Assembly (NCBI GenBank): GCA_024683935.1
Contig: JAIKXV010000133.1
Span: forward strand, 1-64,000
Origin: Lachnospiraceae bacterium
GTDB taxonomy: Bacteria > Bacillota_A > Clostridia > Lachnospirales > Lachnospiraceae
Length of the DNA: 64,000 nt
Direction of reading: 5' to 3'
A program made the position numbers and the translations under genes. The notes below the pieces were generated by a model. It worked only from the letters and a program-made list of their open reading frames with translations. It was not told where the DNA came from and did no database searches. Below, piece by piece: positions 18,597-27,910 of this stretch (its first letter is position 1; every line of letters starts with the position of its first letter).

Positions 18597-19765
18597 GAGA
18601 GCTTTTTAATTACGCGGCTCTCCTCATAATGCTGGTGTTTTATGCAGGGACCTGGACCTTCCCCCAGTTTTACCATGTGACGGAGATATATAATTCCCTG
18701 ATTATCTTTGCTGCACTTGCCATCCTTTTTATTGCGAATATAGATATTGCAGAAAAGATACGAGAAAAAGACAGGATGTTCTTCGTACTCTCGGCAGCGA
18801 TAATAATAGCTGTTATTAATCTCTTTATCATAGGCTCAAATAAGGGATGCATACTTATAATAGCTGATTTTCTGATGATCCTTTATCTTGCGCCGGAGAT
18901 TTCTTTTACGGATATCCAGAAAAGGATACTGGAAGTTTTTTTCCTTGTCATGTTTGTTTCCTGGTTCCTGTACGACAGGGCCTATTCCTATAATTCCAAT
19001 ACGGGCGCCACGGTTACGGTCTTTACCTTTTTCGGCGCCATGGTGCTGCTGTCCGAGATCGTAAAGATAAGGGAAATATACGGTTTCTTTATAGTGATTT
19101 CCTTTATAAGAGTGACAACCCTTGTATTCTGGCACCTGGCAAGAGGAGCCTTTTTTGCACTGGGACTCTTTATCCTGTTCTACTATATCGTTCCCCGCAG
19201 CTGGTGGAAGAACAGGTCTTTCTACCGGTTTCTTGTTGTATTTTCGACTCTCGGCTCTCTTTTGTTTGTCGGCATGTATGTTTTCTTAGGTTCTACCGGC
19301 TTTAATATGAAGCTCCCGTTTTTCTACAAAAACGTATTCTCGGGCCGGGAACAGATATGGTATGAGGTATGGGAGATACTGAGGGGACAGCTGCTGACCG
19401 GTATTGGTTCCGGCCGGGAACTGAAGTCCTTTTTTGAGTATAATATCCATAATGCCATGTATGATATTCTGGCGGTTCACGGGATCATCGTATTTATACT
19501 GTCCATCATTCTGATCTGGAACAGGCTTTTTATGATAGGGAAGCTGCGGGATATCTATGCGGGGAAAAAGGCGGTTGCTCTTTCTGCGATATTTGCGATA
19601 TTTATCGAGTCCTTTATAGATATGGATCTGATGTGGGCGGATTATTCACCGCTTTTGCTCTTCCTCTTTATAACGGTATTTGCCGGGAGAAAAGAGACAA
19701 AGGCGGATATAAGTGCAGAGGCAGACAGGTTTGGGAAAGACGGGGAAAGCGCGGTATCTCTTTAA
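18566..19765 (+). CDS. wzy: O-antigen/capsule polymerase-like membrane protein (Wzy type)
   Basis: A 399-residue protein with about eleven membrane segments and a periplasmic-type loop containing SGREQIWYEVWEIL, LTGIGSGRELKSFF and HNAMYDILAVHGI, the pattern of O-antigen ligase/polymerase (Wzy_C) proteins. The TTG at 18566 sits 3 bases after GGAGGAG and overlaps the preceding gene by 31 bases; the first in-frame ATG would be deep in the first helix. It is clearly a paralogue of the protein at 21163. It probably joins repeat units outside the cell membrane, but a ligase role is possible. Confidence 0.75.
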   Translation: MPFISRNEKIRELFNYAALLIMLVFYAGTWTFPQFYHVTEIYNSLIIFAALAILFIANIDIAEKIREKDRMFFVLSAAIIIAVINLFIIGSNKGCILIIADFLMILYLAPEISFTDIQKRILEVFFLVMFVSWFLYDRAYSYNSNTGATVTVFTFFGAMVLLSEIVKIREIYGFFIVISFIRVTTLVFWHLARGAFFALGLFILFYYIVPRSWWKNRSFYRFLVVFSTLGSLLFVGMYVFLGSTGFNMKLPFFYKNVFSGREQIWYEVWEILRGQLLTGIGSGRELKSFFEYNIHNAMYDILAVHGIIVFILSIILIWNRLFMIGKLRDIYAGKKAVALSAIFAIFIESFIDMDLMWADYSPLLLFLFITVFAGRKETKADISAEADRFGKDGESAVSL

Positions 19766-21152
19766 GAATATGGCGTTCTTTACGGCAGGCAGCTTCGTTT
19801 CAAAGCTGCTGGTCTTCTTTCTTGTCCCTTTTTACACCTCCGTGCTTACGGAAGCGGAGTATGGAATAGCGGATGTTATGCAATCCACCCTTCTTCTGCT
19901 GGTGCCCCTTCTGTCTATTAATGCGGGAGAAGCAGCCCTTCGCTACTGCCTGGAATATACAGATGACAGGGACTTTATTCTGGCGGAGGGCTTGAAGAAG
20001 GTTATCCTGTCCTTTATCCCGGTTATTATAGGGGCACTTGCCCTCTCTTTCCTTATTCCGGGACAGAAGACATATATTCTTTTCTTCATACTGCTGTATA
20101 TAGCGGACAGCTTTTATGAATACCTCCTCCTCTATTGCCAGGGCAGCGAAGAAGTGCAGAAAATGATGGGAGGGAGCATAATCTGCACGGTACTGGTCAT
20201 TTCATCGAATCTTGTCTTTCTCCTTTATTTCCACCTTGGGATCATAGGATATCTGATATCGCAGATCACTGCTTTTTCCGGAGCAGCGCTGCTTATGTTC
20301 CTGCTGGTAAGAGGCCCGGAAAGACTGAAGAATTACAAGGAAAATAAGGCTCTTGGCGGAGAGCTTACGGCCTACGGCAGATCTATGCTGGTTTATTCCA
20401 CTGCCAGCTGGGTAAATAACGCTATTGACAGGTATTTTATCCTCTTTATGCTGGGTACGGTGCAGAACGGGCTTTACGGAGTGGCATACAAGATCCCGGC
20501 CATCCTTACGACGCTTCAGAGGATATTTGCAATGGCGTGGCAGATGTCTGCGGTAAAGGAATATAAAGGTGATGACCGGGAGAGCTTTTTTTCGGAGATG
20601 TACAGGGACTATCAGACGGTACTTGTCCTTGGCTGCGGAGGCCTGATACTGCTCTTAAAGATCATAGCCGGACTGATGTTTAAGAAAGCATTTTTCGACG
20701 CCTGGTCTCTGGTGCCGCCGCTTCTGATATCCGTTGTATTCGGGGCTTTGGAAGGGTTTTTGGGATCCATTGCCCTGGCTTTTAAGGACGGAAAGAGCAT
20801 GGGTTACGCCACAGGAACCGGTGCGGTATTTAATATAATACTGAATTATATTCTGATCATCCGTTTCGGCGCCATGGGAGCTGCCGTGGCCACGCTCATA
20901 TCCTATTTCATCATGTTTGCGCTGGCTTTTATCTTTGTCAGAAAGCATGTGAAGCTGAGAGTAAACTATATAAGGGATATTGCGGCGTTTATCCTGCTTC
21001 TGGCAGAATCGGCGTTTGTAATAATGGATGTGAAGTTCTATTTTATGATCAATCTGGGAATAGTGCTGCTGCTGTTCATTCTGTACTTAAGGGAAGTGAC
21101 AGCTATATGCAGAAAGATTCCCGCTGTATTATTAAAAAAGGGATTAAACTGA
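19713..21152 (+). CDS. wzx: Polysaccharide flippase (Wzx / MATE-like)
   Basis: A 479-residue protein with about 12-14 membrane segments of the polysaccharide biosynthesis (PST/MOP) exporter family, which flips lipid-linked repeat units across the membrane. The N-terminus FFTAGSFVSKLLVFFLVPFY with LTEAEYGIADV, the central ASWVNNAIDRYFI and FGAMGAAVATLISYF near the end are typical. The GTG start at 19713 overlaps the polymerase gene by 53 bases; an ATG at 19770 is an alternative but would cut the KNMAFFTAG start. It lies between two paralogous polymerases. Confidence 0.88.
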   Translation: MQRQTGLGKTGKARYLFKNMAFFTAGSFVSKLLVFFLVPFYTSVLTEAEYGIADVMQSTLLLLVPLLSINAGEAALRYCLEYTDDRDFILAEGLKKVILSFIPVIIGALALSFLIPGQKTYILFFILLYIADSFYEYLLLYCQGSEEVQKMMGGSIICTVLVISSNLVFLLYFHLGIIGYLISQITAFSGAALLMFLLVRGPERLKNYKENKALGGELTAYGRSMLVYSTASWVNNAIDRYFILFMLGTVQNGLYGVAYKIPAILTTLQRIFAMAWQMSAVKEYKGDDRESFFSEMYRDYQTVLVLGCGGLILLLKIIAGLMFKKAFFDAWSLVPPLLISVVFGALEGFLGSIALAFKDGKSMGYATGTGAVFNIILNYILIIRFGAMGAAVATLISYFIMFALAFIFVRKHVKLRVNYIRDIAAFILLLAESAFVIMDVKFYFMINLGIVLLLFILYLREVTAICRKIPAVLLKKGLN

Positions 21153-21162
21153 TACGGAAGGT

Positions 21163-22275
21163 ATGGAAGACAGGATCAGAGGAAAATATGAATGGTTGAC
21201 GGCAGGGCTTTTCATGGTTCTTATGCTGGGATCATTTATACATCAGAGCATTTACAGTGTTTTTGCACCATATGAAACGCTGGTTATGTTTATTGTTACA
21301 GTAGTTATTTATATTATGTTAACCATGGCTGACAGGGGTGCTTTTCTTAAAAAAGACCTGACTGCCCTGGCCGGCGTAGCTGCTGTTATGATAACATCCG
21401 TCAACCTGTTTATTATAGGCTCGGGCAAGGGTGCAATGCTGATAGTATTTGATCTTGTACTGATCCTGACGCTGGTGATAAGGGGGATGACCTTGTCGGG
21501 GCGCATGAAGAGGATCTGTGCCTTTTCGGGGACGGTATTCATGCTCCTGTGGTATCCGGTAATACGCTGGGATTACGGCTTTAATATGGTTGGATTTATG
21601 TTCCTCATCCTTCTGATATTCGGTGAGCTTCTGCTGGAATACGTGAAGAATGATATGGAGATGGAATACCTGAAATATGTTCAGATATTGTTTTTCTTCA
21701 CCTCCGTACTGATGGCTGTATGCTATCAGGCCAGATCGGCGGCACTGTCCATGGTGGTCTTTGGGATAATCTATTTTGCGGTGCCTTTTATAGTTGAAAA
21801 GCGGATGTTATATAACATATGGATTTTGATCTTTACCCTTGGCAGTCTGGCCTTTACTTTTGTTTATGCCTTTTTAGGCTCCTCAGGATGGAATATGAGG
21901 ATACTGTATAAGGATGTGCTGTCCGGAAGAGAGCTTATCTGGGCAGAGCTCTGGAAGGAGTTTTTCGAACATCCTCTGACAGGGATCGGATCTTCCTATC
22001 AGATGAAGAGCTTTTTCATGTTTGAGGTTCATAACGGACTGATGGACATACTGGTGGTCCACGGGATCATAGTTTTTATCTGCGTATTGTACCTGCTGGT
22101 CACAGCCCTGAAGAAGATCTGTTCAAGGGATATACTGTTCTGCCCGGATAAGAGGATAGCTTTTGCGGGGGTATATACCCTGATGTTCCAGTCCTTCTTT
22201 GAGAACGGCTTTATAGTAACGCCGTACAGCTGTGTATTTTTCATACTGATGCTGACAGCGGTACAGGATTCTTAA
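21163..22275 (+). CDS. Second Wzy-like polymerase, paralogue of the gene at 18566
   Basis: A 370-residue protein with about ten membrane segments. The segment FLGSSGWNMRILYKDVLSGR, then HPLTGIGSSYQMKSFF and VHNGLMDILVVHGIIVFI, aligns almost word for word with the corresponding stretch of the protein at 18566, so the two arose by duplication. Possible roles are a second repeat-unit polymerase or a ligase joining the glycan to its final acceptor. A TTATGTTAAC variant of the dispersed word occurs at 21314. The ATG follows the flippase gene by 10 bases. Confidence 0.72.
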   Translation: MEDRIRGKYEWLTAGLFMVLMLGSFIHQSIYSVFAPYETLVMFIVTVVIYIMLTMADRGAFLKKDLTALAGVAAVMITSVNLFIIGSGKGAMLIVFDLVLILTLVIRGMTLSGRMKRICAFSGTVFMLLWYPVIRWDYGFNMVGFMFLILLIFGELLLEYVKNDMEMEYLKYVQILFFFTSVLMAVCYQARSAALSMVVFGIIYFAVPFIVEKRMLYNIWILIFTLGSLAFTFVYAFLGSSGWNMRILYKDVLSGRELIWAELWKEFFEHPLTGIGSSYQMKSFFMFEVHNGLMDILVVHGIIVFICVLYLLVTALKKICSRDILFCPDKRIAFAGVYTLMFQSFFENGFIVTPYSCVFFILMLTAVQDS

Positions 22276-22316
22276 TAAGGCCGGGCAGAATTGTAGTGGT
22301 AGCAAGGTACAAATGA

Positions 22317-22325
22317 TGTTATAAT
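22317..22325 (+). promoter_or_regulatory. Possible extended -10 promoter element very close to a start codon
   Basis: TGTTATAAT at 22317-22325 forms an extended -10 element in the 56-base gap before the CapD-like gene. No convincing -35 lies 17 bases upstream. Transcription would start at about 22332, the A of the ATG itself, implying a leaderless or nearly leaderless message. The call rests on sequence pattern only. Confidence 0.4.
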
Positions 22326-22331
22326 GGAGCA

Positions 22332-24311
22332 ATGGTCAATCCTTTTAATAATAAACAGCTGCTGGTACGAAGAGCAGGTCTCATTGTATATGACGTTCTG
22401 GCAGTTATATTCAGTTCTGCGGTCGGTCTGCTGTTAAGATTTGACCTTTCATACGAAGAACTTATCTCTACAGCCGGAGGATATACCTGGCAGGAAAATC
22501 TTTGGAGTTATCTGCCGGTCAATGTTATCACAACTATCGTTATTTTCTGGCTTTTTCATCTTTATTCCAGCCTTTGGACATATGCAGGAATACCTGAAAT
22601 GACAGCCACCGTCACGGCCTGTCTTTTGACAAGTGCGGTACAGGCTGTGGGTATGCTGCTCCTTAATCTGCATATGCCGAGGAGCTACTTTTTCCTCTAC
22701 GCCATAGTTTTAAATATCCTTGTCCTGGTATCCAGATTTGCATACAGGCTTTTCCGAACCTTTGTCCAAAAACGGACTGAAAGGGCGAAGAGTATCAATG
22801 TAATGGTCATAGGAGCCGGTGAAGCCGGGAATTCCATTATCCGTGAAATGAATTCCTCCAGATTTATCCAGAAGAGCGTAATGTGCGTGATCGATGATGA
22901 TCCCGCAAAGGTAGGAAATTACATTCAGGGCGTAAAGGTGGTTGGCGGCAGAGAGGATATTATCGAAAACGCCGCCAGATACGATATAGATGAGATAATA
23001 GTAGCTATGCCTGCGGCTGAGAGAAAGCAGCTGAAGGATATCCTGGATGTCTGCAAGGAAACCAAATGCGAGCTGAAAACACTGCCCGGTATATACCAGC
23101 TTGTAAACGGCGAAGTGAATGTAAGCCAGCTCAGGAAGGTGGAGGTAGAGGACCTGCTGGGAAGAGAACCCATAGAGGTCGATATCGACTCCATCCTGGA
23201 ATCCCTTACCGGAAAGATAGTGCTGGTGACCGGAGGCGGAGGATCTATCGGAAGTGAGCTCTGCCGGCAGATTGCAAAGCATAATCCGAAGATGCTGATC
23301 ATTTTTGAGATATATGAAAACAGCGCCTACGACATTCAGCAGGAGCTGGCGGAGAGTTTCCCGGATCTCACATTAAAGGTGCTGATAGGGTCAGTCAGGA
23401 ATACCCACAGGGTAAAGGATGTCTTCGAAACCTATCATCCCGATATTGTCTACCATGCGGCAGCTCATAAGCACGTGCCTCTGATGGAGGTCAGCCCGAA
23501 TGAGGCTATCAAGAATAATGTCATGGGTACCTGGAAGCTGTCCCAGGCAGCTGTGGATACCGGTGTTAAGAAGTTTGTCATGATCTCCACCGATAAGGCG
23601 GTAAATCCCACAAATATCATGGGAGCCACCAAGCGTATCTGTGAGATGATAGTGCAGTCATATAACCACAGGGGAAATACTGTATTTGTGGCGGTGAGGT
23701 TCGGAAATGTGCTGGGCAGCAACGGTTCGGTCATACCCTTATTCAGGAAGCAGATAGCTTCCGGAGGCCCGGTTACCGTGACTGATCCCAGGATAATAAG
23801 GTATTTCATGACCATTCCGGAAGCGGTGTCCCTGGTGCTGCAGGCAGGTGCTTACGCGAAGGGCGGGGAGATCTTTATATTAGATATGGGAGAACCCGTG
23901 AAAATACTGGATCTTGCAAAGAATCTGATCAGGCTTTCCGGTTATGTGCCCGGCGAGGATATAGAGATAAAGTTCACCGGACTCCGCCCCGGAGAAAAGC
24001 TGTATGAAGAGATGCTGATGAAGGAAGAGGGGATGCAGGAAACTCCCAATAAGCTTATACACATCGGCAAGCCGATAGAATTTGATGAAGACGAATTTTA
24101 TAACAAGCTTCACGAACTGGATATAGCTTCCAGATCTGAAAAGCTGGATGTCCACAGATGGGTAAAGGAACTGGTACCTACCTATAAATACACTCCCGGA
24201 ACCTATATTCCCGGCGAGACACATATCGATATGGAGAAAGCTCCGGGTATAGGCCAGAATGATGAAGACGCCGATATGAAGGTTTACGCTATTAAGAGGG
24301 ACGATGAGTAG
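22332..24311 (+). CDS. Membrane-anchored nucleotide-sugar 4,6-dehydratase (CapD/PglF type)
   Basis: A 659-residue protein with four N-terminal membrane helices, a first Rossmann domain ([15 protein letters not shown], about residue 158) and a catalytic second Rossmann domain ([16 protein letters not shown], about 299-314) with [16 protein letters not shown] as active-site region, where the usual YxxxK tyrosine is replaced by Met as in membrane dehydratases of this group. Such enzymes convert UDP-GlcNAc into a 4-keto-6-deoxy sugar that feeds bacillosamine, QuiNAc or related sugars. It precedes a short sugar transferase, the common PglF-PglC-like pairing. The start codon lacks a good ribosome site. 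Confidence 0.9.
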   Translation: MVNPFNNKQLLVRRAGLIVYDVLAVIFSSAVGLLLRFDLSYEELISTAGGYTWQENLWSYLPVNVITTIVIFWLFHLYSSLWTYAGIPEMTATVTACLLTSAVQAVGMLLLNLHMPRSYFFLYAIVLNILVLVSRFAYRLFRTFVQKRTERAKSINVMVIGAGEAGNSIIREMNSSRFIQKSVMCVIDDDPAKVGNYIQGVKVVGGREDIIENAARYDIDEIIVAMPAAERKQLKDILDVCKETKCELKTLPGIYQLVNGEVNVSQLRKVEVEDLLGREPIEVDIDSILESLTGKIVLVTGGGGSIGSELCRQIAKHNPKMLIIFEIYENSAYDIQQELAESFPDLTLKVLIGSVRNTHRVKDVFETYHPDIVYHAAAHKHVPLMEVSPNEAIKNNVMGTWKLSQAAVDTGVKKFVMISTDKAVNPTNIMGATKRICEMIVQSYNHRGNTVFVAVRFGNVLGSNGSVIPLFRKQIASGGPVTVTDPRIIRYFMTIPEAVSLVLQAGAYAKGGEIFILDMGEPVKILDLAKNLIRLSGYVPGEDIEIKFTGLRPGEKLYEEMLMKEEGMQETPNKLIHIGKPIEFDEDEFYNKLHELDIASRSEKLDVHRWVKELVPTYKYTPGTYIPGETHIDMEKAPGIGQNDEDADMKVYAIKRDDE

Positions 24312-24999
24312 ATCGATGGAGCAGACAGCACAGAATAGTTATGTAAACCGAAATAGCCTGTTTTATGTAAACTGCATCAAGCGGCTTTTCGATATACTGC
24401 TTTCCCTTATAGCTCTGATCTGCCTGTCTCCGGTGCTGATAGTTCTTGCTGTATTGGTGAGGGTAAAGCTTGGCAGCCCGGTGATATTCAAGCAGGAAAG
24501 ACCGGGGAAATACGGAAAGATCTTTCCCCTGATGAAATTCCGCAGTATGACGGATGAAAAGGATGAGAAGGGAGAACTGCTGCCGGACGAGGTGAGGCTC
24601 ACTTCCTTCGGGAAAGCTCTGAGGGCTGCTTCTTTGGATGAGCTGCCTGAATTTATAAATATCCTGAAGGGTGATATGTCTTTTGTGGGACCGAGACCGC
24701 TTTTAGTGCGCTATCTCGACAGATACAATGAGGAACAGAAGCACAGGCATGACGTGCTGCCGGGACTTACGGGACTTGCGCAGGTAAACGGGAGAAATGC
24801 CATCAGCTGGGAGAAAAAGTTCGAGTATGACATTGAATACGTGAAGAATGTGTCGTTTTTCTTAGATGTGAAGATTATATTTTTGACAGTTATGAAGGTA
24901 TTGAAAAGAGACGGGATAAGCTCGGCTACAAGCGCCACCATGGAAGAATTCATGGGAAGCGGTGAGGAAAGCCGGAATTTCCCGGATCAGCAGGGGTAA
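24304..24999 (+). CDS. Short initiating sugar transferase (PglC/EpsL type)
   Basis: A 231-residue monotopic phosphoglycosyl transferase. It has a re-entrant hydrophobic segment (about residues 28-50), [24 protein letters not shown], the split catalytic signature [23 protein letters not shown] and [13 protein letters not shown]. It links a sugar-1-phosphate to undecaprenyl phosphate, probably the 6-deoxy-amino sugar made with the dehydratase upstream, which it overlaps by 8 bases. Its N-terminal tail (about 20 residues before CIKRLFD) carries two copies of the TTATGTAAAC word at 24339 and 24363, 24 bases apart, both read as Tyr-Val-Asn; the tail appears longer than usual for the family. Confidence 0.9.
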   Translation: MSRSMEQTAQNSYVNRNSLFYVNCIKRLFDILLSLIALICLSPVLIVLAVLVRVKLGSPVIFKQERPGKYGKIFPLMKFRSMTDEKDEKGELLPDEVRLTSFGKALRAASLDELPEFINILKGDMSFVGPRPLLVRYLDRYNEEQKHRHDVLPGLTGLAQVNGRNAISWEKKFEYDIEYVKNVSFFLDVKIIFLTVMKVLKRDGISSATSATMEEFMGSGEESRNFPDQQG

Positions 25000-25004
25000 G
25001 GATT

Positions 25005-26021
25005 ATGACAAGAGTAAAGAAAAATGCCAGTGTTCTGATTCTGTCCGCAGGCCGCAGAGTGGAGCTTATTAGCTGCTTTAAGCGGGCTAAGGAGAGACTG
25101 AAGATAAAGGGCACCATAGTGGCGGCCGATGCTTCTGAGCTGGCTCCGGCACTGTATTTTGCGGATATCAATGAGGTGGTTCCCCGTATCTCCGACAGTG
25201 ACGGATATATCAGGGCCATAGCCGATATCTGCAGGAATTTCAATATTTCACTGGTGGTTCCAACCATCGATACGGAGCTTCTGCTTCTGTCCGAAAGGCG
25301 TTCGGAGATAGAGGAAACCGGAGCAAAGGTACTTATAAGCGATGAAAAGGTAACGAAGATATGCAGGGACAAGAAGAACACCCAGGAATTCCTGGAGGAG
25401 AACGGTTTTTTAGTTCCTCATATGCTGTCAAAGAAGGAGCTTTCGAATCCCGGCAAGCTCACCTACCCTCTTTTTATCAAACCCAGGGACGGCAGTTCTT
25501 CGATAAACGCATACCAGGTGCATAACGAAGGAGAACTGGAGCTTTATCTGAAGCTTATAGACCGGCCCATTGTCCAGGAGTACATAGAGGGTACCGAGTA
25601 TACCGTGGACGTATTCATGGATTTTGACAGCAATATAATAACGGTCGTTCCCAGAGTCCGTATAGCCACCAGAAGCGGCGAGATCGCTAAGGGTGTGATA
25701 AGGAAGGACAGGGAGATAATAGAGGATGTGAAGAAGCTCATGGGAATATTAAAGCCCATAGGCCATATCACGGTTCAGTGCAAGAAGACCCAAAGGGGTA
25801 TCGAATACATAGAGATAAACCCGAGATTTGGCGGCGGAGCGCCCATGTCCATAATGGCCGGGGCGGATTCCTGTGAGAATCTGTACAGGCTGCTTCTCGG
25901 GGAAAAGCTTACATATAATGAACACTACAGGGAGAACCTGACATTCCTGAGGTTTGACCAGAGTATAATGCTGAATGAGGAAATGAAGCGGGAGTATGAG
26001 TACGAAGGCAGTTATTTTTGA
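25005..26021 (+). CDS. ATP-grasp ligase-like protein
   Basis: A 338-residue ATP-grasp enzyme resembling carbamoyl-phosphate-synthase-like modules. It opens with a Rossmann-like pre-ATP domain (VLILSAGRRVELI), followed by PLFIKPRDGSSSINAYQV, VQEYIEGTEYTVDVFMD and the metal-binding IEINPRFGGGAPMS (about 270-283). These enzymes form an amide or acyl bond using ATP. It overlaps the HAD gene downstream by 26 bases, so the two act together; such pairs in glycan loci may attach an amino acid or other group to a sugar. Substrate unknown. Confidence 0.8.
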   Translation: MTRVKKNASVLILSAGRRVELISCFKRAKERLKIKGTIVAADASELAPALYFADINEVVPRISDSDGYIRAIADICRNFNISLVVPTIDTELLLLSERRSEIEETGAKVLISDEKVTKICRDKKNTQEFLEENGFLVPHMLSKKELSNPGKLTYPLFIKPRDGSSSINAYQVHNEGELELYLKLIDRPIVQEYIEGTEYTVDVFMDFDSNIITVVPRVRIATRSGEIAKGVIRKDREIIEDVKKLMGILKPIGHITVQCKKTQRGIEYIEINPRFGGGAPMSIMAGADSCENLYRLLLGEKLTYNEHYRENLTFLRFDQSIMLNEEMKREYEYEGSYF

Positions 26022-26670
26022 TCTGGACGATACCCTTGTTTCAGAGATAAGCTATTGCATGAGCGGTTACAGAGCCGTTTCTCTGTACGTTTCGGAGCAT
26101 ATACTGCCCGGCAGCGATCAGGAGGCAATATACAGCGAACTGATAAGATTGTTCGATGAGGATCATAAAAATGTGTTTAACAGATTTTTGTTAAATAACG
26201 CATGCGATGAAGAATTGGTTCCAGACCTCGTGGACACATACAGAAAACATTTTCCAAACATATGTTACTATGAGGATGTGAAGCCGGCCCTGAAGGTTCT
26301 TGAGGAAAAGGGGATTAAAACAGGTATTCTGTCTGACGGATATGCGGTTACCCAGAGACAGAAGATCAATGCGCTGAAAGCCGAAGAGGATTTTGATATT
26401 GTCATCCTTACGGATGAGATAGGGAGGGACGCATGGAAGCCATCTCCCGCCGGTTTTGAGATCATAGAGGAAAGGTTCGGGCTGGCAAGTGATGAACTGC
26501 TCTATGTGGGCGATAATCCGGAGAAAGACTTTTATCTCTCTGTAACTGCGGGGATAAAGACGGCAAGGATAATCCGCGGGAATGGCGTGTATGCCGACAG
26601 GGATTATCATCTCGGGGTTAAGGAGGATTTCAGGATCGGCTCGCTGAATGAGCTGAGTTCTATACTGTAA
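25996..26670 (+). CDS. HAD family hydrolase
   Basis: A 224-residue haloacid-dehalogenase-fold phosphatase with motif I VIFDLDDTLV (nucleophile Asp9), motif II TGILSDGYAV (Ser of the SDG), a lysine near AWKPSPAGFE and motif IV VGDNPEKDF. A helical cap lies between motifs I and II. It overlaps the ATP-grasp gene by 26 bases and the next gene starts immediately after its stop. It may dephosphorylate the substrate or product of the ATP-grasp enzyme; this is inferred from overlap only. Confidence 0.85.
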   Translation: MSTKAVIFDLDDTLVSEISYCMSGYRAVSLYVSEHILPGSDQEAIYSELIRLFDEDHKNVFNRFLLNNACDEELVPDLVDTYRKHFPNICYYEDVKPALKVLEEKGIKTGILSDGYAVTQRQKINALKAEEDFDIVILTDEIGRDAWKPSPAGFEIIEERFGLASDELLYVGDNPEKDFYLSVTAGIKTARIIRGNGVYADRDYHLGVKEDFRIGSLNELSSIL

Positions 26671-27876
26671 ATGAATGTACTGTGTCTTTTCCAAAAATTT
26701 GATTTTTCTTCTGCCACCATATACCTTGATCTGGTCTGCGCTTTAAGAGACCGGGGCCACAGGGTGATGATAAGCGCCTGTACTGCGGAAGACTCAGTTT
26801 ACCGGATTGAAGATAAAGAGGGCATTGAGTGTGCATTTGTGCCGGTGCCTGATCAGTTTAAGGCCGGAAAGATAAAGAAGGGCCTTATACAGCTGACTCT
26901 CGGCAGAAAATTACTCAAAGGAGTCAAAAGGTATTTTTGGGACAGACAGGTTGACATAATTATCTATCCCACTCCCCCGGTAACGCTTTCAGGCATTCTG
27001 AAACCGCTGAAAAGACATTACGGCGCCGTGAATTACCTTATGTTAAAGGATATTTTCCCTCAAAACGCCGTGGATCTGAAGATGATGGGGGAGGGAGGAC
27101 TTCTTCACAGGCTGTTCAGGCGGATGGAGAAGGAGCTTTACAGGGAGTCGGATGTTATAGGCTGCATGTCGGAAGCCAATGTGGAATACATTGCGGGTCA
27201 TGAGCCGGAGGTTGACAGGGGGAAGCTGGAATTATTCCCCAATACTGTGAAGATACTGCCGGAAGAAGCGGCAGCGGAAAAAGATGATCGGAATTATGTA
27301 AACTTCTTTTTCGGGGGAAATCTCGGAAAACCCCAGGCTGTGGATTTTCTTTTAGACTGTATAGCCGGGCTTAAGGATTATCCCCAGGCTGTATTTACCT
27401 TTATTGGATCAGGTACCGAAGAGGGAAGGGTAAGAAGCTTTATTGAAAAGAACGATCCGCCGAATCTGAAGCTGTTAAAGGAGCTTCCGAGAAGGGAATA
27501 CGAAAAGATATTAAAGGAAGCCGATATCGGGATAGTAGCTTTGAGCCATTTATTTACGATACCGAATTTTCCCTCCAGGATACTGTCCTATATGCAGATG
27601 TCAAAACCGGTATTTGCGGTGACGGACAGAAAAACCGATATGGGGGCTATGATCACGGAAAAGGCTCACTGCGGCTACTGGTGTCCCTCGGATGATAAAG
27701 AGGCGTTTACCGCAGCAGTAAAAAGGATAGTTTCCGAAAAAGACGGACTGCCGCAGCTCGGAAGGAACGGGAGAGAATATCTTATTGACCATTTTGATGT
27801 GGAGAGATCGGTGGATATACTTGAAAGTGCAGTGAAGAGGAACGGAAGGAGCAACACCCCTTGCCGGGGCGGCTGA
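26671..27876 (+). CDS. Family 4 glycosyltransferase (WbuB-like)
   Basis: A 401-residue GT-B enzyme. The N-terminal half has VLCLFQKFDFSSATIYLDL and LMLKDIFPQNAVDL, a combination seen in WbuB/WcaI-like transferases that often use FucNAc or related donors; the C-terminal half has YVNFFFGGNLGKPQAVDFLLD and IVALSHLFTIPNFPSRILSYM. Proximity to the capE-F-G genes fits a role in transferring the L-amino-sugar made there. It starts directly after the HAD stop. A TTATGTAAAC word at 27294 encodes Tyr-Val-Asn at the beginning of the C-terminal domain, and a GTTGACATAA variant lies at 26950. Confidence 0.85.
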   Translation: MNVLCLFQKFDFSSATIYLDLVCALRDRGHRVMISACTAEDSVYRIEDKEGIECAFVPVPDQFKAGKIKKGLIQLTLGRKLLKGVKRYFWDRQVDIIIYPTPPVTLSGILKPLKRHYGAVNYLMLKDIFPQNAVDLKMMGEGGLLHRLFRRMEKELYRESDVIGCMSEANVEYIAGHEPEVDRGKLELFPNTVKILPEEAAAEKDDRNYVNFFFGGNLGKPQAVDFLLDCIAGLKDYPQAVFTFIGSGTEEGRVRSFIEKNDPPNLKLLKELPRREYEKILKEADIGIVALSHLFTIPNFPSRILSYMQMSKPVFAVTDRKTDMGAMITEKAHCGYWCPSDDKEAFTAAVKRIVSEKDGLPQLGRNGREYLIDHFDVERSVDILESAVKRNGRSNTPCRGG

Positions 27877-27910
27877 TATTGAGAAGCGAAAGGAGCGGCA
27901 CAGATAATAA

